The notes beneath the pieces were generated by a model. That model ran no database searches and was not told where the DNA came from. It saw nothing but the letters and a program-made list of their open reading frames with translations. A stretch of 64,000 bases of DNA from Acinetobacter sp. SAAs474 (GTDB lineage: Bacteria; Pseudomonadota; Gammaproteobacteria; Pseudomonadales; Moraxellaceae), in the NCBI RefSeq assembly GCF_032823475.1, contig NZ_CP127915.1, positions 1,116,001 to 1,180,000 of the forward strand. The letters run 5' to 3'. A program made the position numbers and the translations under genes. Shown here in pieces: positions 1 to 8,867 of this stretch. Within the stretch, counting starts at the first letter, position 1. Every line of letters starts with the position of its first letter.

Positions 1-1248
1 AGTCATGACCAATTGATGTGGTGTAGTATGGTGTGCGCCTTTATCACGTAAAGCCAAACGTTGATCGACACCAAAACGATGCTGTTCATCAATGATCACC
101 AGCCCCAGTTTGGCAAATGAGACACTGTCTTGAAAAAGTGCATGTGTACCAATCACAAGCTGGGCCGATCCCATTTTAATATGTTGTTCTGCTGTGAGCC
201 GCGCTTTACCTTTTTGTTTGCCTGATAACCAGATCACAGTTAAGCCTAAAGGTTCAAACCATTTTTTAAAATTAAGATAATGCTGTTCTGCCAAAATTTC
301 AGTCGGTGCCATCAAGGCAACTTGCCAACCTTCTTCGAGTGCATGACAGGCTGCAATTGCAGCCACGAGCGTTTTTCCAGCCCCCACATCACCTTGAACT
401 AGACGTAACATCGGTTTATCACGTTGCAGGTCTGTGCTAATTTCTTGAGAAACACGTTGCTGGGCAGCAGTCATTGTGAAAGGGAGGCTGGCCAAAAGTG
501 TTTGGGCATAGTGTTGGCTTGGCTTGAATTTTGGTGCTTGAATCGCTTGAATATATGCTCGTCGCATCAGCAGGCTGGTTTGATGTGCAACCAGTTCTTC
601 AAAAATAAGACGTTGCTGTGCGGGATGTGAGCCCTCTGCCAGTAATTGCATATTGGCATCGATTGGCGGGTGATGAAGATAATGTAATGCGTCTTTAAGC
701 GCATAAGTATTGTTCAATGCTGTAGGTAATAATTCAGGCAGGTCATGACTAAATTCTTGTAGTGCTTGTTGAATATATTCACGTAATTTAGCTTGAGTTA
801 ATCCTTCTGTACTTGGATAAATTGCGGTGAGCTGGGTATGTGGTAAAGGCGTATGTTCGTGGATCACTTGTAGTTCAGGATGGTAAAGTTCTAAGCCACG
901 TGCCCCGACACGGACTTCACCAAAAACTCGTAAACGATGACCTAATTTGGCACGATCTGTGATTCCTTTATAAACATGATAAAAGCGCAGCGTAACTTTG
1001 CCCACATCATCGGCCAAAGAGACTGCCATTGATTTGCGTTTGCCTGGTGGAAAATCAATTCCCGTCACGATACCTTCAAGCAAATAACTACGGCCAACGA
1101 TTAATTGGTTCATTGCAATGATCGTGCTACGATCTTCATAATCTCGCGGTAGATGAAACAGTAAATCATCGGTTGTGAGAATATTCAGTTTTTCCAGTAA
1201 TGTTGCAGCAGCGTTGCCAACGCCTTGCAATTGATGGACTGTAGCCAT
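1..1248 (-). CDS. recG: ATP-dependent DNA helicase RecG (N-terminal 416 residues, cut by window edge)
   Basis: The reading frame starts at the ATG complementary to 1246-1248 (MATVHQLQGVGNAAATLLEK) and stays open to base 1. It shows the N-terminal wedge/OB domain that grips branched DNA, then a superfamily 2 helicase core with Walker A GDVGAGKT near residue 287 and a DEQH Walker B box near residue 386. RecG remodels stalled forks and Holliday junctions. The family is about 680-690 residues long, so roughly 40% (helicase motifs III-VI) lies outside the window. The start is only 36 bp from the divergent SDR-like gene, so their promoters must overlap. Confidence 0.95.
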   Translation of the reverse strand, partial: MATVHQLQGVGNAAATLLEKLNILTTDDLLFHLPRDYEDRSTIIAMNQLIVGRSYLLEGIVTGIDFPPGKRKSMAVSLADDVGKVTLRFYHVYKGITDRAKLGHRLRVFGEVRVGARGLELYHPELQVIHEHTPLPHTQLTAIYPSTEGLTQAKLREYIQQALQEFSHDLPELLPTALNNTYALKDALHYLHHPPIDANMQLLAEGSHPAQQRLIFEELVAHQTSLLMRRAYIQAIQAPKFKPSQHYAQTLLASLPFTMTAAQQRVSQEISTDLQRDKPMLRLVQGDVGAGKTLVAAIAACHALEEGWQVALMAPTEILAEQHYLNFKKWFEPLGLTVIWLSGKQKGKARLTAEQHIKMGSAQLVIGTHALFQDSVSFAKLGLVIIDEQHRFGVDQRLALRDKGAHHTTPHQLVMT

Positions 1249-1284
1249 GTCCCCTCAACTTATTGATCTATGGTGTGATGTTAA

Positions 1285-2100
1285 ATGCATATTTTATTTA
1301 TTGGTTATGGTAAAACATCCCAGCGTGTTGCAAAACAGTTATCCCGTGATGGTTATCAAATTACCACAATAAGTCAAACAGCAAAAATAGATTTATATGC
1401 GAATCATCTGATTCAGGATGTACATCAGTTAGATTTAAGTGCGATTGCACCTGTAGATGTTGTTTATGTTTTATTATCACCATCACAAAGTGGTGTAGAT
1501 GCCTATCAAAATACCTATTTGGATTCTGTGGCACCCATTATAAGTGCTTTAAAAACACATCCTGTTCAGCGAATCATTGTAGTTTCATCTACACGTGTTT
1601 ATGCCGAAGCAGCCGGAGGAGTGGTTGGTGATGATACTGCAATAGCTGCCAGTGATCGACAAGCTGAGATTTTGATTGCGATGGAAAATCACTATCGGGC
1701 TGCATTTGCTGAACGATGTATTATTGTTCGGCCCACAGGGATTTATGGCAATAGTATCACTCGTATGGTGAAACTGGCAGAAAATACCTTAACTTATCCG
1801 AGTATTCATTGGTCAAATCGGATTCATATTGATGATCTAGCACGATTTTTGGTACATTTAATTCATATCAAAAATCCGCTCGCATCGTATATTTGTAGTG
1901 ATCATCGACCATTGCCTTTACATCAGATTATAATTTGGTTTCAGCAACAATTGACATTACCTGAATTATATTTAACTTCTGATGTTGAGTCAGGTAAAAA
2001 AATATATGCACAGCACATGCTAGAAAGTGGCTTTATATTACAGTATCCAGACTGTTTTCAGTCTTATCAGGCATTATTGGATCAAGGTGTTCAATCCTGA
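1285..2100 (+). CDS. NAD(P)-binding Rossmann-fold protein, atypical SDR/epimerase family (YeeZ-like)
   Basis: A 271-residue protein that opens with a Rossmann strand and glycine motif (FIGYGKTSQRVA, residues 5-16). A central VVSSTRVY segment and a later IVRPTGIYG segment are typical of extended SDR/NAD-dependent epimerases such as E. coli YeeZ. The classical YxxxK catalytic pair is not evident, so it may be an atypical, non-catalytic or differently acting member. The substrate is unknown. It is divergent from recG with 36 bp between start codons, and I see no strong ribosome binding site. Confidence 0.75.
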   Translation: MHILFIGYGKTSQRVAKQLSRDGYQITTISQTAKIDLYANHLIQDVHQLDLSAIAPVDVVYVLLSPSQSGVDAYQNTYLDSVAPIISALKTHPVQRIIVVSSTRVYAEAAGGVVGDDTAIAASDRQAEILIAMENHYRAAFAERCIIVRPTGIYGNSITRMVKLAENTLTYPSIHWSNRIHIDDLARFLVHLIHIKNPLASYICSDHRPLPLHQIIIWFQQQLTLPELYLTSDVESGKKIYAQHMLESGFILQYPDCFQSYQALLDQGVQS

Positions 2101-2140
2101 TGATGTAACAACGCCTGACAGTTAATCAAAAATCATATGA

Positions 2141-2173
2141 TAAAAAAGCCATACCACTTTAAGTGGTATGGCT
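2141..2173 (-). terminator. Rho-independent terminator of plsB
   Basis: A 13-bp perfect inverted repeat (2147-2159 with 2161-2173, arm AGCCATACCACTT). On the minus strand it is followed by a run of T (complement of A2142-A2147). It lies 38 bp after the plsB stop and points away from it. The plus strand lacks a T tract after the stem. Confidence 0.85.
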
Positions 2174-2210
2174 TCGCTGTGATTGATTCAAGACATGAAG
2201 ATGAGGATGA

Positions 2211-4772
2211 TTATTTTTTCTTACGTTTTAAGCGTTTTTTAGCTTGCTGTTCTGCTAAAGCATCTAAAGCTTCTTTTAATTCTTCATCGGTAAATGAGGT
2301 AATATGTTGGAGCATTTGTAGTGTTGCTTCATCTAAGACCAGATTGGCATATTGCGCTACATTCTTAAACTGTTCATCAAATACAATAGCATTGTCTTCA
2401 TTATTACGAATATAGCCTTGTTGGGTCAGTACTTTGATAAATCCTTGGAATAAGGCTTTATCAAAAAATTCTGGCGAATTAAACTCATAGAGCACGGATA
2501 GGCGCTGGCCAACCAAGTGACTGAGCTCTTCGACTTGACGTGTTGAAATATTGCCAGAGCCACGTTGAGTGATTAAGGCCAGCGTCATGTAATAACGTTC
2601 TAAGCTTTGAGTAACGGGTGCTGCCAATACGGATAATTGGTTATCATTTTCACTATTTGGTGCAGGAGCGATGAGATGTCCCTGTGTATCCTCGCTGATT
2701 AATTTGGCATCAAGTAAAGCTTGTGTATAAGCGTCAATATCAGCAGCTAGTTCATTTTCTTGCCATTTTAAAAATAATTCAGCTTTTAAAAATGGATAGA
2801 GCGTTACAATAACATTCACTAAGTCTTGTCGTTGAATGATCGCATTATGTTTAACTAGTGCTGCAATTAGAGACGGTAAGATAAAGGCATGTAGAATATT
2901 ATTGCGGAAGTAGGTTAACAGTACGGCTTGGCCATCTTCAATCGCAATAATATCACCCAAAACATGATGTACACGTTTAATCAGTTTGAGTTTAAGGCCA
3001 TAGGCAATAATTTCTTTACCAGAAAGTGGTGTGACTTGAGTACGGCTATCATACGGCAGTTTAGTCAGTAAGTTACGATAGGTATCTAACTGTTTAATAC
3101 AGATTTCTTCATCTAAGGTGTGTTTAGGTGTTGCCAGTAAAACCAGTGATAACAGGGAAACTGGATTAATGACTGCTGCACTGTTAATATTTTCTAAAAT
3201 GGTATGCGCTGCACTATTTACTGCATGAGAAACAGCGGGCGGTATAGGATCATCATTTTTTTCAATCTGTATGTCTTGGGCATCATGTTTTTTCAACATA
3301 TCATCTAAATATACCGGTTCACCAAAATTGACATGTACCTTACCAAAAATACGTTCAATTTTTCTTAGGGTTTTTAAAATCCCCATAATGGATTCCGCTT
3401 CTTTAGGTTTGCCATTCATTTCACCGACATAGGTTGAACCTTCCATAAGACGTTCGTAACCAATATAGGTTGGAATAAATACAATGGGTTTAGCACGACC
3501 GCGTAAATGACTATGTACGGTCATTGCCAGCATTCCTGTTTTTGGCGGCAACAAACGTCCTGTACGTGAGCGTCCACCTTCGATAAAGTATTCTAGTGGT
3601 GTATTTCTGGAGAGGATGCTATATAAGTATTCTTTAAATACAGTCGTATATAATGCATTACCGCGGAAGGTACGGCGAATAAAAAATGCACCGCCACCAC
3701 GTAGAATTTGCCCGACAAATGGCATATTTAAGTTATCGCCTGCTGCGATATATGGCACCATCAGTCCTCGTTGATAAATCACATATGACAAAAGTAAATA
3801 ATCAATATGACTGCGGTGACATGGGGTATAAATAATTTCGTAATCTTTGGCCAGCTCACGTACAGTACTAAAATTATGCACTTCAACACCATCATAGAGC
3901 TGTGTCCATAAGCGTGTTAAGGCTTGTGATGCAAAACGAACAGTAGAATGTGAGTAATCAGAAACAATTTCATTTAAGAAGCCAATGGCTTTCTTTTCAG
4001 TATCTGCAATACTGGTCTTACGACGAATACTTTCATGGCGAATTGCACTTTGAACATCGGGTGATTTGATCAGGGTATGCATAACATTGCGACGATCTGA
4101 TAAATCAGGACCAAGGACAATTTCACGTTGATTGTCCAGATAGTTATTTAATTGCGTGACAATGTATGTTGCAGCTGAAATATTGGGATGGGTACTTTTC
4201 GCTTCATTGATTAAGTGGCGTAAAGACTGTGCTGGATGAAACTCCAGATAGGTTTGGCGACCATGTAAGCCAATATTGAGCAGTTGTTTAACGGTACCTG
4301 GTGTACTCCATGTATCGGTAAATAATAATTTAAGTAGAGAATCTTCTTTATCTGGTGCACGTCCCCAAAGAATGGTCACTGGTATTAATTCAATATCTAG
4401 TTCATGTTCTTGATCGAGCTGTTCTACCAATCTGAGTAGACGTGGCGGTAAAGTGGGTGCTGCTGATAAATTGTTTTGCGTATTATATTGTAAAAATAAG
4501 ATGGAGGCTTTTTCTTGATGTGTGCCGATAATCAGTGGATCTAAAGCCGGTGGGAGTTTTAAGCGTCGTGTTTCACTATCGACCACTAATGCATTGCTTC
4601 GAGAATGATTTTGTAATACATAGCAGACAATTTTTTGTGATGGTGCTGATGCTATGTCATGGGGTGTAACAGGCTGTGGAGGAACTTCACCAAGAACTTG
4701 TGGACTCACGACAAGGTCAATCAGCTTAGTGGAAAGCTGACGATAAATTTGACCAAAACCACGCTTGGACAT
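2211..4772 (-). CDS. plsB: Glycerol-3-phosphate 1-O-acyltransferase PlsB
   Basis: An 853-residue membrane-bound acyltransferase that makes lysophosphatidic acid from glycerol-3-phosphate and acyl-ACP or acyl-CoA, the first step of phospholipid synthesis. The block I motif HRSHID (HX4D), block III FIEGGRSRTGRLLPPKTGM and block IV FIPTYIGYERLMEG are all present in order. The start MSKRGFGQ was chosen because an AGGAG sequence sits 5-6 nt upstream. An in-frame ATG 69 bp further upstream lacks a ribosome binding site. The length is close to E. coli PlsB (about 807). The C-terminus is lysine-rich. Confidence 0.95.
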   Translation of the reverse strand: MSKRGFGQIYRQLSTKLIDLVVSPQVLGEVPPQPVTPHDIASAPSQKIVCYVLQNHSRSNALVVDSETRRLKLPPALDPLIIGTHQEKASILFLQYNTQNNLSAAPTLPPRLLRLVEQLDQEHELDIELIPVTILWGRAPDKEDSLLKLLFTDTWSTPGTVKQLLNIGLHGRQTYLEFHPAQSLRHLINEAKSTHPNISAATYIVTQLNNYLDNQREIVLGPDLSDRRNVMHTLIKSPDVQSAIRHESIRRKTSIADTEKKAIGFLNEIVSDYSHSTVRFASQALTRLWTQLYDGVEVHNFSTVRELAKDYEIIYTPCHRSHIDYLLLSYVIYQRGLMVPYIAAGDNLNMPFVGQILRGGGAFFIRRTFRGNALYTTVFKEYLYSILSRNTPLEYFIEGGRSRTGRLLPPKTGMLAMTVHSHLRGRAKPIVFIPTYIGYERLMEGSTYVGEMNGKPKEAESIMGILKTLRKIERIFGKVHVNFGEPVYLDDMLKKHDAQDIQIEKNDDPIPPAVSHAVNSAAHTILENINSAAVINPVSLLSLVLLATPKHTLDEEICIKQLDTYRNLLTKLPYDSRTQVTPLSGKEIIAYGLKLKLIKRVHHVLGDIIAIEDGQAVLLTYFRNNILHAFILPSLIAALVKHNAIIQRQDLVNVIVTLYPFLKAELFLKWQENELAADIDAYTQALLDAKLISEDTQGHLIAPAPNSENDNQLSVLAAPVTQSLERYYMTLALITQRGSGNISTRQVEELSHLVGQRLSVLYEFNSPEFFDKALFQGFIKVLTQQGYIRNNEDNAIVFDEQFKNVAQYANLVLDEATLQMLQHITSFTDEELKEALDALAEQQAKKRLKRKKK

Positions 4773-5054
4773 AGAAACTCCTACTGAGATAAACGGATGA
4801 CGAAAAAATAAAAGGATAGTATTTTGTATACAACTAAGCAAAAACTATCTGTTATTTTTAACAAAATAATCAAGTCTTGCTAAAATAACATAATAGAAAA
4901 TTGTATAAATCATCATTTTAGCGTGATTTATACCTATGATTACAGTGCTTTAATTGTAGTGTAAGTAATTTTTTTATGGAAAAATTACAGCAATATGGCA
5001 GGATTTTCGGTTGATCTTGTGTTGTATGGTATGGTGATTTGAGATAGGTCTCTT

Positions 5055-5927
5055 ATGAATAAATTAACTCAGGAATTGGTTGAATTACTTAGTTTAGAAC
5101 AGCTTGAAGAGAATATCTTTCGTGGTCAAAGTAAAAATTTAGTCGGAAAACGTGTATTCGGTGGACAAGTTCTGGGTCAGGCCTTAAGAGCAGCATCGTA
5201 TACCACTGATCGGCCAGCACATTCATTACATGCCTATTTTTTATATGGTGGCGATGTTAATACGCCGATTATTTATGAGGTTGATCGCTTACGTGACGGT
5301 AAAAGCTTTGTCAGTCGGCAAGTTCGTGCCATTCAGCATGGTCGTGTTATTTTTACAGCGATGATTTCTTTTGCTTCTGAAGAGGATGGCTTAAATTATC
5401 AGGTTGCAGCGCCAGTATATCCTGCACCAGAAAGTCTCAAAAATGAGGCAGAGCTTAAGAAGCAGTTGGTTGATTTTGTTCCGGAAAATGTGCGTGCAAG
5501 TTTTATGCGTGATCGTCTGGTTGAAATTACACCGGTAATGCCTGTTAATCCTTTCATGCCTCAACCTGAGGCACCTGCATATGCGCATTATATTCGTACG
5601 CATGATAAAATTCTTCCTGCTGTCGATGAAACCTCTTTGCATCAGGCGATTGCTGCATTTTATTCTGATTTTACCTTGATGACGACTGCATTACGCCCTC
5701 ACGGTTTAAGTTATATTTCGCCGAGTTTACAGTGTGCCAGTATTGATCATGCAATGTATTTTCATAAGCCATTTCGTGTAGATGAATTTATGCTATACGA
5801 TATGGAGGCGACGATTACGGTGAGTTCAAGAGGTTTAAATTTTGGTCGTATGTGGCAAAACGGTGAATTGGTTTGTAGTACCACGCAAGAAGGCCTAATT
5901 CGTTTAAGGGAAATTGAATCACAGTAG
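5055..5927 (+). CDS. tesB: Acyl-CoA thioesterase II TesB
   Basis: A 290-residue double-hotdog thioesterase that hydrolyses medium- and long-chain acyl-CoA to free fatty acid and CoA. Family features seen: FRGQS...GKRVFGGQVLGQAL in the first hotdog, HSLHAYFLYGG, and in the C-terminal hotdog the ASIDHAMYFH segment and TTQEGLIR, which carry the conserved Asp and Gln of the catalytic network. The length equals that of E. coli TesB (286). TAGG lies 7-9 nt before the ATG, and a terminator follows directly. Confidence 0.93.
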   Translation: MNKLTQELVELLSLEQLEENIFRGQSKNLVGKRVFGGQVLGQALRAASYTTDRPAHSLHAYFLYGGDVNTPIIYEVDRLRDGKSFVSRQVRAIQHGRVIFTAMISFASEEDGLNYQVAAPVYPAPESLKNEAELKKQLVDFVPENVRASFMRDRLVEITPVMPVNPFMPQPEAPAYAHYIRTHDKILPAVDETSLHQAIAAFYSDFTLMTTALRPHGLSYISPSLQCASIDHAMYFHKPFRVDEFMLYDMEATITVSSRGLNFGRMWQNGELVCSTTQEGLIRLREIESQ

Positions 5928-5945
5928 TAGGGATTGAGATCGCTA

Positions 5946-5970
5946 AAAAGCCGAAATATCGGCTTTTTTT
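5946..5970 (+). terminator. Terminator after tesB
   Basis: The stem AAAAGCCGA / TCGGCTTTT has a 4-nt loop and continues into a seven-T run, 18 bp after the tesB stop. The A run before the stem means it could also work on the other strand, but only tesB reads into it. Confidence 0.85.
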
Positions 5971-6044
5971 ATGCGTAAAATAATACTCGATTCTGTGTAT
6001 TGCTCATGGCATAGTGTGAGTCAAATCAAGGATAAACAAAGTCA

Positions 6045-7298
6045 ATGACGATGAGTTTAAATACACAAATATTGATTGCTGCTGTTCTAGGGGTTGCATT
6101 TGGAGGGATCTTAAATCTTGATCCAGACAGTGCGTGGGTGAGTGCGAGTCTATATGGTTTAAATCTTGCCAGTAGTATTTTTATTGGTTTATTAAAAATG
6201 TTACTGGTTCCCCTTATTTTTAGTTCAATAGTCGTTGGTGTTTCTAATCTGGAGGCGACAGGACAATTAAACCGTGTTTGGAAAATCACACTGGCTTGTT
6301 GTGTAACCACAACCACCTTGGCATTGATCCTGGGTTTATTGTGCGCTCATCTGTTTAAAGTTGGACAAGGTGTTGATATCTTGATGTTTCAAGATGCAAT
6401 GCATAATTATCAAACGCCAGATACACTTACGCCAACATCATTTTTAACCAATTTTGTGCAAAATACCTTGATCAATCCTTTTAAGGCATTCGCTGAGGCA
6501 AATGTACTTGCTGTGGTGGTATTTGCATTGCTGGTGGGTATAGCATTGGTTAAAGGGGGTAAAAAGTTTCAGACAATTAAGTTACTGAGTCAGCAATTTT
6601 TTGCAATGATGATGTTGATGATTGGTTGGGTAATGAAGCTTGCACCTATTGGTATTTTTGCATTATTGGCGAAACTGGTTGCAACTGAGGATATTTCTAT
6701 TCTTAGTCGCCTTGCTGAATTTGCTGTCGTGGTAACAGGGACGACGATTTTTCATGGTCTCGTGGTTTTACCTTTATTGCTGTGGATTTTTGGTCGTATG
6801 AACCCTGTTACTTTTTTTAAAGGTGCACGTACGGCATTGGTGACAGCATTTGCAACCAGTTCAAGTTCTGCAACCATGCCAGTTTCGATGAAATGTGCAC
6901 AGGAGAATTTGGCAGTACGTCCTGAAACAGTAGGATTTGTGATTCCACTAGGTACGCAACTGAATATGGATGGAACGGCATTATATGAAGCTGCCGCAGC
7001 CTTATTTATTGCCAACTTAATGGGAATGGACCTCACGATAGGGCAACAACTGATTGTCTGTTTAACCGCAATGATCGCATCCTTAGGTGCGCCCGGCATT
7101 CCAAGCGCTGGAATGGTGACCATGATTATGGTATTGCAATCTGTTGGTTTACCCGCTGAAGCAATTGCCATTTTATTACCGATTGATCGTTTGTTGGATA
7201 CCGTGAGAACTGTAGTGAATGTACAAGGTGATATGATGATTAGTGTAGTGGTTGATCGCCATACGCAACAGTCGCCCCATGCTACTGAACTTCACTAG
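6045..7298 (+). CDS. Dicarboxylate/amino acid:cation symporter (DAACS family, GltP/DctA-like)
   Basis: A 417-residue polytopic inner-membrane carrier that couples uptake of an acidic amino acid or C4-dicarboxylate to H+ or Na+. Diagnostic motifs are the serine-rich re-entrant loop ATSSSSATMP, the NMDGT cation/substrate motif in GTQLNMDGTALYEAAAALF, and the second hairpin LGAPGIPSAGMVTM. Which substrate it carries cannot be told from sequence. The first ATG is used, since an AAGGAT sequence lies about 12 nt upstream; a second ATG two codons later is possible. Confidence 0.9.
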   Translation: MTMSLNTQILIAAVLGVAFGGILNLDPDSAWVSASLYGLNLASSIFIGLLKMLLVPLIFSSIVVGVSNLEATGQLNRVWKITLACCVTTTTLALILGLLCAHLFKVGQGVDILMFQDAMHNYQTPDTLTPTSFLTNFVQNTLINPFKAFAEANVLAVVVFALLVGIALVKGGKKFQTIKLLSQQFFAMMMLMIGWVMKLAPIGIFALLAKLVATEDISILSRLAEFAVVVTGTTIFHGLVVLPLLLWIFGRMNPVTFFKGARTALVTAFATSSSSATMPVSMKCAQENLAVRPETVGFVIPLGTQLNMDGTALYEAAAALFIANLMGMDLTIGQQLIVCLTAMIASLGAPGIPSAGMVTMIMVLQSVGLPAEAIAILLPIDRLLDTVRTVVNVQGDMMISVVVDRHTQQSPHATELH

Positions 7299-7377
7299 AA
7301 AAAAATAACATGGCTTTACAGTTCAAGCATGTAATGAGCACAGATTAAAATCATGATATAAAGCGATATGCTTTGTG

Positions 7378-7410
7378 ATCTTGACTAAGCATGATCAGCT
7401 TAGTCAAGAT
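7378..7410. terminator. Inverted repeat between convergent genes, possible terminator without U tract
   Basis: A 13-bp perfect stem (ATCTTGACTAAGC / GCTTAGTCAAGAT) with a 7-nt loop lies between the convergent symporter and engB genes. Neither strand has a T run after the stem, so intrinsic termination is uncertain; mRNA 3'-end protection is an alternative. Confidence 0.4.
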
Positions 7411-7428
7411 TAAACGGGGTGAGCGTGA

Positions 7429-8253
7429 TTATGCTTGATTTGGTGGGGTGTCTGTATCTATATCATCCCACTCATCTGCTTCAAGATCATCTTCTGAAAT
7501 TTCAGCAATCGTATCTAAGTCAAATTCTGTTGCTTGTTGTAAGGTAAAGTTTAAGCGCCCTCCCATTACACTGGCAAGTTCTTCAAGACCTTGTTTATTG
7601 AGTGATGAAAATAATTGAATTGAAAATTGTAACTTCATTTTCTTTAATTGGGCTTTTACTTCTTGTAACGCTTTAGAGGCAGGGCCACGATTAAGTTTAT
7701 CTGATTTGGTGAGCAATACATGAACGAATAGCTTACGTGAATACGCCCACTCCAACATCATGATGTCAAAATGTTGTAAAGGATGGCGGATATCCATCAG
7801 CAATACCAAGCCTTGTAAACTTTGACGATGAATTAGATAGTTTTCTAATTCTTTTTGCCAAACAATTTTCATGGCTTCAGGGACTGCGGCATAACCATAA
7901 CCAGGTAAATCGACTAGGCGTTGGTCTGGATTTCCTAAACTAAAGAAGTTAATCATTTGTGTGCGTCCTGGTTTTTTAGAGGCACGTGCCAATTGCTTTT
8001 GATTGGTCAAGGCATTAATAGCACTGGATTTTCCTGCATTGGAGCGCCCTGCAAATGCGACTTCATACCCCGTATCTTCAACACAAAGATCAAGTTTCGG
8101 TGCACTCATTAAAAACTCTGCTTTACGCAACCAATTTAATGCGCGAACAGAGTATTCAGTAATAGCAGGATCAACCTTTTTTTCATAGGAAATTTTTTGC
8201 TTCGGCGCATGAGCTGTCTTACTGTTTTTAGATTTGCCTCTGTTTGGATGCAT
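7429..8253 (-). CDS. engB: Ribosome biogenesis GTP-binding protein EngB (YihA/YsxC)
   Basis: A TRAFAC-class GTPase of 274 residues needed for large-subunit assembly. G motifs: G1 GRSNAGKSSAIN, G2 region KPGRTQ, G3 DLPGYGYA, G4 TKSDKLN, G5-like SSLNKQG. The usual family length is about 200-215. Here the core is flanked by a basic N-terminal tail (Lys/Arg-rich, residues 1-28) and a strongly acidic C-terminal tail of about 35 residues. An internal ATG near residue 48 (MSAPKLDLC) would give the canonical start, so the true start is not certain. It has its own transcript, convergent with the symporter gene. Confidence 0.92.
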   Translation of the reverse strand: MHPNRGKSKNSKTAHAPKQKISYEKKVDPAITEYSVRALNWLRKAEFLMSAPKLDLCVEDTGYEVAFAGRSNAGKSSAINALTNQKQLARASKKPGRTQMINFFSLGNPDQRLVDLPGYGYAAVPEAMKIVWQKELENYLIHRQSLQGLVLLMDIRHPLQHFDIMMLEWAYSRKLFVHVLLTKSDKLNRGPASKALQEVKAQLKKMKLQFSIQLFSSLNKQGLEELASVMGGRLNFTLQQATEFDLDTIAEISEDDLEADEWDDIDTDTPPNQA

Positions 8254-8325
8254 AACTTAACTTCAATTGATGTTTTACAGAGCACTATTATAGATGAAGT
8301 CAGCTTGGCAAGCGAATAGACAAGT

Positions 8326-8778
8326 TTAAAGATCTGAGATATTGAGCAATTCAATCGCAATATGTGATTGAGCTTGATGGCTTTTTTGTGGCGTTAAAAT
8401 TTGTCCTAACGTATATTGATCTAGGTAGATATAAAATTGTGCGAGTGCCTGATCAAGAATACTTTTAAGGCCACAATTGGCCCTTAAGATACATGCCGGT
8501 TGGTTACATTCGACAATGGCGGTTTCGCCCTGTAGGATTCTAACCATATAACCCAGTTTGAGTTGTTTGGTCTCGGGATTGAGACGAATACCACCACCTT
8601 TACCACGACTAGTAATGACCCAATCTTGCTTGGCCATAAAATGAACGATTTTCATGGCGTGGTTAGGCGAAACTTGTAAGCGTGTTGCAAGTGTAGCAAT
8701 GGTATAAGGTTGTTGTTGAGGTATCGCAATATACATGAGAATGCGTAGGGCATAATCGGTAAATTTATTGAGCTGCAT
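8326..8778 (-). CDS. nsrR: Rrf2-family nitric-oxide-sensing repressor NsrR
   Basis: A 150-residue Rrf2 protein with an N-terminal winged helix (about residues 1-60: TIATLATRLQVSPNHAMKIVHFM) and three cysteines at 91, 96 and 102. These are the positions that hold the Fe-S cluster of E. coli NsrR. NO damages the cluster and relieves repression. The gene lies 89 bp downstream of the short flavohaemoglobin gene on the same strand. A near-perfect NsrR operator precedes that gene, so the pair is probably autoregulated. IscR is ruled out by cysteine spacing and context. Confidence 0.9.
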   Translation of the reverse strand: MQLNKFTDYALRILMYIAIPQQQPYTIATLATRLQVSPNHAMKIVHFMAKQDWVITSRGKGGGIRLNPETKQLKLGYMVRILQGETAIVECNQPACILRANCGLKSILDQALAQFYIYLDQYTLGQILTPQKSHQAQSHIAIELLNISDL

Positions 8779-8867
8779 ATTATAAAGACGGTTAATCAGT
8801 CAGTTTATTTTAGCATTGAAAGCCCTAAAGTTAGAGCTTTCCAGAATATTTCTAGCGGATGATTCAA

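Noticed and set aside
2137..2415. 92-codon plus-strand frame over the end of plsB
   Set aside because: It is antisense to plsB and begins inside the plsB terminator; a shadow frame.
6752..7171. 139-codon minus-strand frame inside the symporter gene
   Set aside because: Antisense to conserved transporter motifs (NMDGT, SSSSATMP); no independent features.
8779..8867. Imperfect hairpin (GAAAGC...GCTTTC, 8820-8845) between the globin gene and nsrR as a terminator
   Set aside because: Only a modest stem with a mismatch and no T run on the minus strand, so co-transcription of the two genes is more likely.
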